Part shown: positions 42,590 to 51,530 of the stretch, piece by piece
How positions within the stretch are numbered: position 1 is the stretch's first letter
Layout: the number at the start of each line of letters is the position of its first letter
Translations under genes and position numbers: made by a program
NCBI RefSeq assembly: GCF_002019705.1
Contig: NZ_KV917377.1
Span: 618,565-682,564, forward strand
Source of the DNA: Shouchella patagoniensis
Lineage (GTDB): Bacteria; Bacillota; Bacilli; Bacillales; Bacillaceae_D
Length of the DNA stretch: 64,000 nucleotides
Direction of reading: 5' to 3'
Notes under the pieces: model-generated
Told to the model about the DNA's origin: nothing
Database searches by the model: none
What the model saw: the letters and a program-made list of their open reading frames with translations, nothing else

Positions 42590-43546
42590 TTATTTACTTT
42601 GTTCACGAGCTTTAATTGCTAACCAAACCGCACCATATATGCCTGCATCATTGCCAAGTGATGCTAGTTTAATTTCTGCACTTTCTGCAACTCTGGGCAA
42701 TGCATATTGATTGAAAACACGTCGCAGCGGCTCAAGCAATTGGTCGCCAGCCTTTGAAACACCACCACCAATAACTATCTTTGCCGGGTTTAACGCATTC
42801 GCTAAGTTCGCTACTGCAAAACCTAAATGTTCTGTTGCCTCTGCTACAACATTAGTAGCGGTTGCATCTCCTTGCTTCGCAGCTTCAAAAATATCTTTTG
42901 TTGTTAATGCTTGTGCTCCTACTTGATGAAGCAAGCTCGAAGATTCTTTTTTCATTGCTTCTTGCGCTAATCTAACCATTCCAGTTGCTGAAGATACTGT
43001 TTCCAAACAACCCGTTTTTCCACAGTTACACAATGCCCCACCTTCACGAATGGATGTAATATGACCAATCTCACCACCCATGCCATTTTCACCATGGAGG
43101 ATTTGACCACGCGTAATGATGCCACCCCCAACTCCTGTTCCTAGCGTAACAAACAATTCTTCTTCTGTCCCGTCCCCTGCACCTTTCCATTTTTCTCCGA
43201 GTGCAGCTAAATTCGCATCATTATCAATACGGACAACGACGCCTAATGCTTTTTCTAGTTCATCTTTCAGCGGGTAATCTCGCCACCCAATGTTTACAGC
43301 ATGGTATATAAAACCTGTTTCCATTTCAATAAAACCTGGTGCCCCCACACCAGCTCCTAATAAAACACTATTTCCAGGTAGCTTTTCTGATAGGCTAGTC
43401 GCGATATCTGAAACGATACGAACTCCGTTTTCACTTGCATCCGTGGGGATTTCCCATTTACTAATTAAATCCCCTCCTTCTGTTAAAAAGGCTAATTTAA
43501 CAGAAGTTCCACCAATATCAATTCCCGCATAAAATTCTTGTTTCAT
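42590..43546 (-). CDS. glcK: ROK-family glucokinase
   Basis: The 318-residue kinase phosphorylates glucose with ATP. The N-terminal DIGGTSVKLAF binds phosphate, and the ROK zinc motif reads CNCGKTGCLE. VTLGTGVGGGII and NDANLAALGEKW are also present. It follows yqgQ as in B. subtilis, where the order is gluP-yqgQ-glcK; here gluP has moved away by some kilobases. Confidence 0.95.
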   Translation of the reverse strand: MKQEFYAGIDIGGTSVKLAFLTEGGDLISKWEIPTDASENGVRIVSDIATSLSEKLPGNSVLLGAGVGAPGFIEMETGFIYHAVNIGWRDYPLKDELEKALGVVVRIDNDANLAALGEKWKGAGDGTEEELFVTLGTGVGGGIITRGQILHGENGMGGEIGHITSIREGGALCNCGKTGCLETVSSATGMVRLAQEAMKKESSSLLHQVGAQALTTKDIFEAAKQGDATATNVVAEATEHLGFAVANLANALNPAKIVIGGGVSKAGDQLLEPLRRVFNQYALPRVAESAEIKLASLGNDAGIYGAVWLAIKAREQSK

Positions 43547-43562
43547 AATCCCTTCTCCCCCA

Positions 43563-43754
43563 TTAACTCAACTTCTCAAGTTCTTGCCTAATAATGAGTA
43601 ACGCTTGCAAGTACTCTTCACGATCGATCATTCCATACTGATGCAATTCCTTTATTTCTCCTTGCATGAGTTGAAGATCCGTTGCTCGATTTCTCGTATA
43701 TATGAAAGCGCCATACCGTTTCAGCAATTGTTGAATGTCAAAAAGCGTTTTCAT
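43563..43754 (-). CDS. yqgQ: YqgQ-family protein (DUF910)
   Basis: The 63-residue helical protein matches YqgQ, a three-helix bundle with weak single-stranded nucleic acid binding. It starts MKTLFDIQQLLKRYGAFIYTRNR and includes LMQGEIKELHQYGMI, both conserved. It lies just upstream of glcK, the same pair as in B. subtilis. The molecular role is unknown. Confidence 0.9.
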   Translation of the reverse strand: MKTLFDIQQLLKRYGAFIYTRNRATDLQLMQGEIKELHQYGMIDREEYLQALLIIRQELEKLS

Positions 43755-43772
43755 CCGTTCACCTCAAGCTTA

Positions 43773-44282
43773 TTATAACAGTTTAATCACTGCAATAAAA
43801 AGAAATGAAACGAGCGGGAGAAAAGCAGCGACATATATGTTTTTCACCCATAGCAAGATAGAATTATACAGCAATATCCCAAAAAATACTGCCCCTACAA
43901 ATAAAATAGCCATACTTAGTGTAAAGAAAGTGCCAAATCCCAGCATCCCCCACTGAACGCCCATGAAAAAAAAGAGGGAGGCGAGTATGATTCCGTATGG
44001 TTTTATAAAAAGCTGATAGCCAAATGCCGGGTGGTACGATCGAACAGTCGCAATAATAAATAGAAAAGAACAAATTGCGATGATAATATCTAAAAAACGA
44101 AATCCAAGCCAGCTAGGTCCGATCAAAGCTATAAACATTCCCGCATATGAGAAGAATAAAAAACAACAGCCCATAGTCACTAGCATGAGAATCGGCGGTA
44201 CCAATTTCATCGCTGCAGCAATACCACCAATCGTAACACCTAGTGAAAGGACAAATAAGACTATGATAAACAAAAAGCCCAT
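43773..44282 (-). CDS. Membrane protein of unknown function (169 aa)
   Basis: The 169-residue protein consists of about five closely packed membrane helices and almost no loops. I recognise no family. It begins MGFLFIIVLFVLSLGV and ends in a short hydrophobic tail. The stop is 19 bases before the yqgQ start, so it is probably the first gene of a yqgQ-glcK unit. It is divergent from the yueI-like gene. A permease or a structural membrane protein are both possible. Confidence 0.65.
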   Translation of the reverse strand: MGFLFIIVLFVLSLGVTIGGIAAAMKLVPPILMLVTMGCCFLFFSYAGMFIALIGPSWLGFRFLDIIIAICSFLFIIATVRSYHPAFGYQLFIKPYGIILASLFFFMGVQWGMLGFGTFFTLSMAILFVGAVFFGILLYNSILLWVKNIYVAAFLPLVSFLFIAVIKLL

Positions 44283-44385
44283 ACCATCATCTCCTGTCTT
44301 AAAATTGTACTAGTTTAGCCTATGTTTTCATTTGAAAATTAAGGACACGTTTGACATGATAGAAAAAGGAAAAGGAGTGAACACC

Positions 44386-44781
44386 ATGGCTAGAGATGTA
44401 AATGAAGTCATTGATCGAGCAATTTACGGTGCGTTAGAGACAAAACCGGGAGAGCGCCGTCTTTTTTTAACAACTATCCTTGAACGACTGCATATTGCAC
44501 TAACAAGAAAGCAAGTTAGTTCCAAAGGTATTTATCAAGAGGTCGAACAAGTTATGAAAACGAAACAAAACCTGCATCTTTATGTAAACGCAGAGTTGGG
44601 TTACCAAGCATACGCCGATTACATTCGCCTTGCCAATGTTAATCAGATCACATATACGATTGTTTCCCCAACTGGAGAAACACCATTCGGACTGGTCCTT
44701 GCTAATAAGGACCAAGCTGTTAACGTTGCCGATCCTTTTATAAAAGATGAGATGCATGATCGAGACATAAGCGCATATTAA
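44386..44781 (+). CDS. yueI: YueI-family protein (DUF1694)
   Basis: The 131-residue protein matches YueI: GALETKPGERRLFLTT, followed by ERLHIALTRKQV and NAELGYQAYADYIRLA. The start is the ATG after AAAGGAGTG; an 18-codon upstream extension does not resemble the family. The fold is of the L7Ae-like type, but the function is unknown. Its terminator lies inside the 3' end of the convergent spoVAF-like gene. Confidence 0.85.
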   Translation: MARDVNEVIDRAIYGALETKPGERRLFLTTILERLHIALTRKQVSSKGIYQEVEQVMKTKQNLHLYVNAELGYQAYADYIRLANVNQITYTIVSPTGETPFGLVLANKDQAVNVADPFIKDEMHDRDISAY

Positions 44782-44785
44782 AAAG

Positions 44786-44843
44786 GCAGACCTGCTACCT
44801 ATCCGGATCTTGTGGATGAATAATAGCAGGTCTGCGATTTTTT
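44786..44843 (+). terminator. Terminator of yueI, inside the next gene
   Basis: A 12-base-pair stem GCAGACCTGCTA / TAGCAGGTCTGC with a 26-base loop, then ATTTTTTAG. It covers the last codons of the minus-strand spoVAF-like gene. Confidence 0.7.
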
Positions 44844-46249
44844 AGTGGCATAGAGATACGTAAAAACACATCTCGAAGAGCTTTTAAATTAAACGGGATA
44901 AATGGCCACATATATGGAACTTGTAATCCCTTTAAACGAACAAGTAAAATAAGCCATACGGTCGTTGAAACAACAAATCCGACAACACCAAACGCCGCAG
45001 TTGCGATAAGAAAAACGATTCGCATAAATCGATTGGCAAGTGACAATTCGTAACTTGGTGTTGCAAAAGTCCCTACAGCTGCAATCGCTAAATATAAAAT
45101 CACTTCTGGAGAAAACATTCCCACTTCTATCGCGATATCACCTATTAAGAGAGCAGCTACCAGCCCAAGCGCTTCTGCGACAGCACTCGGCGTATGAATA
45201 GACGCCATTCGCAACATTTCTATTCCCGCCTCTGCAATAATGAATTGCACAAACAAAGGAATACTTCCTTCTTCTTGGGTACCTACAAACGAAAAAGCAT
45301 CTGGTAATAAATCAATTTGCGTTGCCAATAAATACCATAAAGGCAATAAAAATAACGAAACAAATACCGCTGAAAAACGAACTAGTCGCAACATCGCTCC
45401 GATAATTGGTTTTTGTCTATATTCTTCTGCGTGTTGAAGTAAATTCCAAAACGTAATTGGTGTGATCATTGCACTTGGCGAACCGTCAACTAATAGTAGG
45501 ACATGACCTTCAAACAAATGAGTTGCACAGACATCTGGGCGTTCTGTGTAGCGTACAAGAGGATAAGGGTTGTTGCTTTCCTTGAAGACAAATTCTTCAA
45601 TGGTCTTATCAGCCATCGGCAAACCATCGGTATCAATTGCTTTTAATGAATCTCTCATTTGTTCAACATAATCAGGGTCTGCAATATCAGCTATATAAAC
45701 GAGAGCCATATCTGTTTTTGACCTACGACCTGCTTGCATGAATTCTACACGCAGCGTTCTATCTCTTACACGCCTACGAATCAATGCTGCACTCATCACT
45801 AATGTTTCAACTAAACCATCCCTTGCTCCACGAACAACCTTTTCTGTATCTGGTTCTTCAGGACCTCTAACTGGATACTCTCTTGTATCAATTAAGATAC
45901 AGTAATCGAGTCCTTCTACAAGTAAAGCTGCAGGACCGGATAAAACTTGATCAACAACTTTATTTAAATCTTTTTCGCTCTCCACTTCAGCATAGGGAAT
46001 CCTGCTTTGCATTAAAGCGTCGTACTCGTGATTTAATTCTTCTTCTGTTGTATGTGATAACTCTCGTTGTATTTGAGTTAAAGCCACATCTTTGCCGAAT
46101 CCATCTACTAAAAAAAGCGCCATTTTTCGGTTGGCATGCTTCATTTCTAAACAGATAATATCAAAGTTTTCATCAACTGCTAGCTCTTTATTTAAGTAAT
46201 TAAAGGCGCTCTTAAAAGATGAGATATGATGCTCATCGCCATTGGCCAT
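44795..46249 (-). CDS. GerA-family spore germination protein, SpoVAF-like
   Basis: The 484-residue protein has the GerA alpha-subunit layout: a cytoplasmic N-terminal domain to about residue 280, then five or six membrane helices and a short cytosolic tail. The stretch REYPVRGPEEPDTEKVVRGARDGLVETL is nearest to SpoVAF. DGSPSAMITPITF is the family core. SpoVAF assembles with FigP/YqhR in the spore inner membrane and amplifies germinant signals. The start at MANGDEHH has AAGGGGTG eight bases upstream. It stands alone, away from a spoVA operon. Confidence 0.85.
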   Translation of the reverse strand: MANGDEHHISSFKSAFNYLNKELAVDENFDIICLEMKHANRKMALFLVDGFGKDVALTQIQRELSHTTEEELNHEYDALMQSRIPYAEVESEKDLNKVVDQVLSGPAALLVEGLDYCILIDTREYPVRGPEEPDTEKVVRGARDGLVETLVMSAALIRRRVRDRTLRVEFMQAGRRSKTDMALVYIADIADPDYVEQMRDSLKAIDTDGLPMADKTIEEFVFKESNNPYPLVRYTERPDVCATHLFEGHVLLLVDGSPSAMITPITFWNLLQHAEEYRQKPIIGAMLRLVRFSAVFVSLFLLPLWYLLATQIDLLPDAFSFVGTQEEGSIPLFVQFIIAEAGIEMLRMASIHTPSAVAEALGLVAALLIGDIAIEVGMFSPEVILYLAIAAVGTFATPSYELSLANRFMRIVFLIATAAFGVVGFVVSTTVWLILLVRLKGLQVPYMWPFIPFNLKALRDVFLRISMPLKNRRPAIIHPQDPDR

Positions 46250-46304
46250 CGCCATCACCCCTTGTCTATCATAGAATGCACAAGAAGTAAAAATATATGT
46301 AACA

Positions 46305-46331
46305 ACAAAAGCCAGCGCAACCGCACCGGCT
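46305..46331 (-). terminator. Terminator of gluP
   Basis: GCCGGTGC / GCGCTGGC stem on the minus strand (with two G-U pairs), then TTTTGTTGTT. It overlaps the gluP stop. Confidence 0.6.
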
Positions 46332-47883
46332 ATTGTTGTTCTTCTATTTGAACCCTCACATCATAATACGTTTCTAAGTCTGGAATATTTTGATCCTCCG
46401 CTTGCTCAATCGCCTTATTAATTGCCTCAAGCGCTTGATCATAGGCTTTAGTCTCAGCGTAAATAAGAGCTAAATTATGCCACGCTTCAAAGAATTGTGG
46501 TCTTACAGATGTTGCGGTCTCAAGCCGATCTTGCGCCTCTACTAAATGACCGTCTTGAATATCAAGATAGGCTTGTAAAAAAAGCAACTCCGGCTGTTCT
46601 GCATTTTCTTCTAACCCACCCTCAATAATCGGTCTAGCTTCTTCTATTTGATTGTTTTCAAATAAACGATTAGCCTCAATTACAGCCAAATCCCCTGACG
46701 ATGAGCCTTGCTGCTGCCCAAAGAAAAGGAAACCAACTGACGCTATTGCTAGTCCTATTAAAGATAGCAACGCCCATATTCCCTTCGTTTTCTTTTTTTC
46801 CTTCGGCATACGCACAAGAACAGCCGTTAGAAAACCACCAATGAGCCCACCTATATGAGCTCCATTATCAATTCCAGGAACAATAAAACCAAGTACTAAG
46901 TTAAAAAGTAATAGGAAAAAAATATTCCGTCCAAGCGTTCTATAAAATAGATTTGGCTGTTTAAGACCAAAGTAGAGCAATGCGCCAAAACATCCAAATA
47001 ATGCACCTGATGCCCCTGCAGACACCGAGTCATTAAAAGCAAAGCTAACAATTGACCCGAAAATTCCCGCCAAAAAATAAATGACTAAAAAACGAATTGA
47101 ACCAAATAATTGTTCAACCGCAGTACCAAGAAAATAAAGCGCCATGCCATTGAAGAACAAATGGAGCATTCCAATGTGTAAGAACATTGACGTGAAAAGC
47201 CGCCACCACTCTCCTTCTATCATGAGAGGATTATATTTTGCCCCATAATCGATTAATACTTGGATATTTGTACTACCTCCATTTAACTCAAGCAATAAAA
47301 ACATCCCCACAATGGCTATAAGAAGGGCATAAATCATTCTAGGCTTTCCAAAAAACAACGTATTTTTATCCTGTTTTTGCCTACCAGCACTCACTTGCTG
47401 GACTTTTGTACGAATTGATTCAATTTCTTGTTCCATTTGAACTTCGTCACTTAGAGCAATGAAAGGTGGAATGCCGTCACTCGAAAGACGATCATTTGCA
47501 ACCTGATTGTATGTAGATGCGTCCGTATGTAGAGCGATATTCGTAACAGTTCCTTTTTTTCTTACTTGAAAAGGTTCCATTGCTCCTTCCCATGAGTCAA
47601 CTGGGGGGTAACTCATTACATAAATATTGTCTCCTCGCATCTCCCAAACGCCTAATTGTTTATAAATCGCGTCAAATTGCTGCTTAGCATGAGTGATATC
47701 ACGTTTTAAGCGGTTTGCCCAATCTACCTCCGATAGTACGAGTCTTATAACTCGCCTCGGCTTTGCTTCATCATCTTCAAACCATGCTTGGGTTGACTGT
47801 AGCGAAAGGACTCGATATTGTTTTGTAATCGCATAATGTTCAACCATTTTCCAAAAAAAGTACCGGTGCACAGAAGAATTCAA
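46330..47883 (-). CDS. gluP: Rhomboid protease GluP with TPR domain
   Basis: The 517-residue membrane protease has a soluble N-terminal domain (1-185), a rhomboid core of six or seven helices (about 190-385) and C-terminal TPR repeats (about 400-510). The catalytic Ser lies in GASGALFG and His in NGAHIGGLIGG; HLFFNGMALY is the L1 region. GluP (YqgP) cleaves membrane proteins such as the Mg2+ transporter MgtE and works with FtsH. In B. subtilis it is beside yqgQ; here two other genes intervene. Confidence 0.93.
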   Translation of the reverse strand: MNSSVHRYFFWKMVEHYAITKQYRVLSLQSTQAWFEDDEAKPRRVIRLVLSEVDWANRLKRDITHAKQQFDAIYKQLGVWEMRGDNIYVMSYPPVDSWEGAMEPFQVRKKGTVTNIALHTDASTYNQVANDRLSSDGIPPFIALSDEVQMEQEIESIRTKVQQVSAGRQKQDKNTLFFGKPRMIYALLIAIVGMFLLLELNGGSTNIQVLIDYGAKYNPLMIEGEWWRLFTSMFLHIGMLHLFFNGMALYFLGTAVEQLFGSIRFLVIYFLAGIFGSIVSFAFNDSVSAGASGALFGCFGALLYFGLKQPNLFYRTLGRNIFFLLLFNLVLGFIVPGIDNGAHIGGLIGGFLTAVLVRMPKEKKKTKGIWALLSLIGLAIASVGFLFFGQQQGSSSGDLAVIEANRLFENNQIEEARPIIEGGLEENAEQPELLFLQAYLDIQDGHLVEAQDRLETATSVRPQFFEAWHNLALIYAETKAYDQALEAINKAIEQAEDQNIPDLETYYDVRVQIEEQQ

Positions 47884-47940
47884 TAACCTTCTCTCCTCTC
47901 TGTCAACTTATTATAGCAAGATTAGTGATAAATGAAACGC

Positions 47941-47981
47941 AAAACACTTAGAAGCCCTGACAACTGTCAGAGCTTGTGTTT
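47941..47981 (-). terminator. Terminator after the small membrane protein
   Basis: AAACACAAGCTCTGACA / TGTCAGGGCTTCTAAGTGTTT stem with a very short loop on the minus strand. It overlaps the stop codon. Confidence 0.65.
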
Positions 47982-48188
47982 ATTTATGTCATTCGTTTGT
48001 GATGCGTCAGGAAATGAAAAGAGCGTACCCATTATTCGTTTGCGGATAAATGGCAAACGGAGCACCGATACGATTGCCATTCTCCGAAGCAATGGGTGCC
48101 TTAGAATGAGATTAACAACCTTGTATCGATATTTATACATACATCCAGCTAGTAGTGCCATTGATAAAATGGCAATAGTTTGGCGCAT
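47967..48188 (-). CDS. Small membrane protein of unknown function (73 aa) behind nhaC
   Basis: The 73-residue protein starts MRQTIAILSMALLAGCMYKY, a signal-like stretch ending in a Cys that could be a lipobox (LLAGC). The rest is very basic with repeated arginines. AGTGGAGGTGG lies before the ATG. The gene follows nhaC by 20 bases and is probably co-transcribed. No family is recognised; a lipoprotein or a small membrane peptide are the two options. Confidence 0.6.
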   Translation of the reverse strand: MRQTIAILSMALLAGCMYKYRYKVVNLILRHPLLRRMAIVSVLRLPFIRKRIMGTLFSFPDASQTNDINKHKL

Positions 48189-48207
48189 ATGACCACCTCC
48201 ACTCTTA

Positions 48208-49590
48208 CTATACCGAGTTTCGCTTCTTTTTATCCAAAGAAGCCACACCAATTCCAGCATAACCAAATATAATCGTTAGAATGGGCGATAGAAAGAGAAA
48301 AAAAGCATACGGCGCATATTCCACTACTGAAACACCTAAACTCTCCGCATAGAATGCGCCGCTTACTCCCCACGGAATTAACGGATTTACTAAAGTCCCA
48401 GCATCTTCAAGCGTCCGAGATAAATTTTTCATTGGCTCGCCTGCTTTTTTATAATGCTGCTTAAAAAATTGTCCCGGCAACAAAATGGATAAGTACTGCT
48501 CACCAGTTGTTACATTTACTCCAATTGAAGCTGCTGCAGTAGACGCTATTAAATGACCTCTTTTAAGTAAAATTCGTTCAGCATTGACAAAAAGAGCTTC
48601 AATCACGCCTATTTTTTGCACAACACCACCCAAAGCTAGAGCGAAAATAATCAGTGAAACAGCAAACATCATTGATTCTAATCCTCCAGTTTGAATAATT
48701 TCATCAACCATTTCACTTCCAGTTGATACATCTAAACCAGACTGTAAAGCATTAAAAATGGTACTAAGTGATTGCTGTCCTTGCACAAAAAAACTAACGA
48801 GAATACCAGCTACAATACCTGCTACTAAAACAGGAAGAACTGGAAAACGTAGCTTAACCAGTATAACGACAATGACAGGAGGAGTTAAGGCAAGCCAGCT
48901 TATGACAAAGCTTGAATCAAGCGCACTCAATACAGCAGGAATATCTGAATGACCACTAGCTTCTCCTCTCCCAATAAATAGAAATAACAGATAGGTTAAA
49001 GTAAGGGCAGGTATTGTTGTCCACATCAAATGCCTGATATGAGTAAACAAATTCACCCCTGCAACTGCCGGAGCAAAATTTGTTGTGTCAGAGAGTGGCG
49101 ACATTTTATCCCCAAAGCAGGCTCCAGATACAATCGCGCCAGCAACTAATGGGGCTGGTACGTCAAGAGCTATACCAATTCCCATAAGAGCAACCCCCAC
49201 TGTTCCTATTGTAGTAAAGGAGCTACCAGTAAAGGTTGATACAACGATACAAACAGTTAGTGCACTAATTGCAAACCATTCTGGTGATAGAAGCTGAACA
49301 CCATAAAACAATAGCGTAGGCACAGTCCCACTCATCATCCATACGGCAATAACAACACCCACTAACATTAAAATTAATATTGGTTGAACGCCCGCACGAA
49401 CGCCATTTATTGCTGCGGTTTCTAAGTCACTATAAGTAATACCCAAAAAACGGCCCCAAATAATTGTTACCGTTAACGCAATTAGAATTAACATATGTGG
49501 CGGAGCTTGAATGATGAACATCCCGCCTACCATAATTAGAATAAAAACAATAAAATAAAGTATAGCCATAAGTGAGTGTATTTTTTTCAT
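48208..49590 (-). CDS. nhaC: Na+/H+ antiporter NhaC family
   Basis: The 460-residue antiporter has 11-12 helices. The NhaC-type signature GACFGDKMSPLSDTTNFAPAVAGVNLFTH is complete, with the conserved SDTTN. VNVTTGEQYLSILLPGQFFKQ and NPLIPWGVSGAFYA follow in the second half. In alkaliphilic Bacillus NhaC takes protons in exchange for sodium with high affinity. The start has AAAAGGATTCG upstream, spaced eleven bases. A TTGACG/TAAGCT promoter lies before it. Confidence 0.93.
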   Translation of the reverse strand: MKKIHSLMAILYFIVFILIMVGGMFIIQAPPHMLILIALTVTIIWGRFLGITYSDLETAAINGVRAGVQPILILMLVGVVIAVWMMSGTVPTLLFYGVQLLSPEWFAISALTVCIVVSTFTGSSFTTIGTVGVALMGIGIALDVPAPLVAGAIVSGACFGDKMSPLSDTTNFAPAVAGVNLFTHIRHLMWTTIPALTLTYLLFLFIGRGEASGHSDIPAVLSALDSSFVISWLALTPPVIVVILVKLRFPVLPVLVAGIVAGILVSFFVQGQQSLSTIFNALQSGLDVSTGSEMVDEIIQTGGLESMMFAVSLIIFALALGGVVQKIGVIEALFVNAERILLKRGHLIASTAAASIGVNVTTGEQYLSILLPGQFFKQHYKKAGEPMKNLSRTLEDAGTLVNPLIPWGVSGAFYAESLGVSVVEYAPYAFFLFLSPILTIIFGYAGIGVASLDKKKRNSV

Positions 49591-49684
49591 TAAAATCGAA
49601 TCCTTTTCGTTTCACTTTAACGCGTCGACGTGAAATAGTTTTCTTGATTACGTTAGCTTATCGTTGTTTTTCCATTTCGTCAAG

Positions 49685-49707
49685 AAAAAAAGAGACCGTC
49701 TGGTCCC
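49685..49707 (-). terminator. Terminator of the rpmG-yqgN-DUF92-thiF operon
   Basis: GGGACC / GGTCTC stem (one G-U pair) with an AGAC loop and seven Ts on the minus strand, just after thiF. Confidence 0.75.
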
Positions 49708-49711
49708 TCCT

Positions 49712-50722
49712 TTAATTACCAATATACTTACTATAAAGTGATTTTGCCCGAACAAGATCTTCCGTTCCTTGCACCAAAACACGACCATCAGGAAACAAAA
49801 CTAAGGTTTCTCCTTCGGTTAGCGTAGCTCTCAATAAAAAAGGTGTGGATTTTATTTGAGCACTGCGCTCTAATTTCGTGGCCCATTGCGTTAAATCAAT
49901 TGGTTGTTGTCGAGTTATTTGGATGGTGTTTCTACCACATAAAGTTGTTTCAGCTTCGCTTTGTGCTTCAAGGGCTGGATAGTGTTGCAACTGACAAGTT
50001 GGACAATCTACTTTTGGCTCTTGAAACGCTAGTGAATGACTATAGTTAGTCCAAACATCAAAAGAAGTGAGAGAACGCCGATTTTTGCCGCTTTCAACTA
50101 GATACTTTATCGTTTCTACTGCCTGCAAGGAAGCAACAATATCAACGACTGGAGAAATAACTCCCACAGTATCACATGTTTCCCCCGGGGAAGCGCCGCT
50201 TTGAATAAAGCAACGAAGACATGGAGTTTTACCAGGTTCTAAAAATGCGCTCATTCCTCTTGCACTCACTGCTCCACCATAACTAAAAGGAACACCGTAC
50301 TTATAACTTGCATCATTTAATAGAAACCTTGTTTGAAAATTGTCGGTTCCATCTAAAACAACATCAACATCTTGCATGAACGTTTTTATGTTTTTTTCTG
50401 TTACATCTTCTACAAATGCTTCTATTTCAATTGTGGAATTTATTTTCTCAAGCGCTTGTTTAGCTGCAATCGCTTTAGGTAAAACTTCTTCTACATCTGC
50501 CTCGGTAAACAACGTTTGTCTTTGGAGGTTGCTAAGTTCCACATAATCACGATCGACTAGTCGAATAGATCCTACCCCTGACCGCGCCAAATGGTTTGCC
50601 GAAACGGTGCCAAGTGCACCAACACCAACAATTAAAACACGACTCCTTAATAACCGCTCCTGCCCTGCTTCACCAATACCAGAAAACAACTGTTGCCGTG
50701 AATAACGCCCTGTATGTGCCAA
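49712..50722 (-). CDS. thiF: ThiS adenylyltransferase ThiF
   Basis: The 336-residue E1-like enzyme adenylates the C-terminal Gly of a ubiquitin-like carrier. It begins RYSRQQLFSGIG, has the ATP loop VGVGALGTVSANHLARSGV, and zinc cysteines in PCLRC and CPTC. The C-terminal part (ending FPDGRVLVQGT then VRAKSLYSKY) and the total length match B. subtilis ThiF rather than MoeB. It lies outside the thi operon, at the end of an operon with rpmG, yqgN and a DUF92 gene, and no TPP riboswitch was seen before it. Confidence 0.85.
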   Translation of the reverse strand: MAHTGRYSRQQLFSGIGEAGQERLLRSRVLIVGVGALGTVSANHLARSGVGSIRLVDRDYVELSNLQRQTLFTEADVEEVLPKAIAAKQALEKINSTIEIEAFVEDVTEKNIKTFMQDVDVVLDGTDNFQTRFLLNDASYKYGVPFSYGGAVSARGMSAFLEPGKTPCLRCFIQSGASPGETCDTVGVISPVVDIVASLQAVETIKYLVESGKNRRSLTSFDVWTNYSHSLAFQEPKVDCPTCQLQHYPALEAQSEAETTLCGRNTIQITRQQPIDLTQWATKLERSAQIKSTPFLLRATLTEGETLVLFPDGRVLVQGTEDLVRAKSLYSKYIGN

Positions 50723-50735
50723 GTTGTTTCTCCCC

Positions 50736-51530
50736 TTACATAATCATAATCACTACAGCGATACTTAATACAGCACCTGCTCCCGTACATGTTAAATTAA
50801 CTAGGTCATTTGTGACAAATGAAATGCCTTTCGTTTGGATTGTTTCTGTGCAATGATAGCGTTTTTCCGTTATTGCTCCACATTCTGGGCATTTGTATAA
50901 AGTTTGATATAATGCCCCCATAAGTGTATCAACTAAATTCGCTATGAAACCAATTATCGTAAAAAACAAGAGCCACACATGGCTTAAACTTGTTAAACTC
51001 CACCAAATAAGAATAGCTGTTACCGATATAACAAAGCTACCTGCAATAGCCGCAGCAGTCCCCAAACCAGAAACAGCTCCAGAAACTCCTTGTGGAACAC
51101 TCTCACGTGTAATGATATGGACTGGTTTTTCTTTGCTTAACTTACCCAACTCTGAAGCCCACGTATCCGCTGTCGCAGCCGCTATACTACCTACAAACCC
51201 AACGATACCGAGAAGCGCGTAATTCGGAAAGAAAAACACAAACAATGAGCACAGTGCAGCGACTCCTCCATTCGCTAGTACTTGATTCGCATCTCGCGCA
51301 CCGCTTTTATCAACCACGTCTGCATCAACTGTTGAACGACGCAACCTCCCCATCATAATGGAGCTTCCAAAAAACACAGCATATAATAATAAACCTGCTG
51401 CTCCAACTCCGACAACCGTTGCAACCCCAACAAGATAAGCTGCGACTGCACCAGATTTTGTTAACTTTCTTTTTATGTATAAGAAAAAACAAACAACACC
51501 AATTAAGATCGCAGAAATGATCACATTCAT
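50736..51530 (-). CDS. DUF92/TMEM19-family membrane protein
   Basis: The 264-residue protein has about six helices. It fits the DUF92 family, related to phytol/prenol kinases: KSGAVAAYLVGVATVVGVG, VLANGGVAALC, AAATADTWASELG and the C-terminal NLVDTLMGALYQ. A CPEC...HC pair of cysteines in the last third may bind metal. The substrate is unknown; it may phosphorylate or handle isoprenoid lipid alcohols. It overlaps yqgN by four bases. Confidence 0.85.
   Translation of the reverse strand: MNVIISAILIGVVCFFLYIKRKLTKSGAVAAYLVGVATVVGVGAAGLLLYAVFFGSSIMMGRLRRSTVDADVVDKSGARDANQVLANGGVAALCSLFVFFFPNYALLGIVGFVGSIAAATADTWASELGKLSKEKPVHIITRESVPQGVSGAVSGLGTAAAIAGSFVISVTAILIWWSLTSLSHVWLLFFTIIGFIANLVDTLMGALYQTLYKCPECGAITEKRYHCTETIQTKGISFVTNDLVNLTCTGAGAVLSIAVVIMIM

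Noticed and set aside
49712-50722. MoeB as identity of the E1-like protein
   Set aside because: Length and the C-terminal region match ThiF of B. subtilis; no molybdopterin genes are near.
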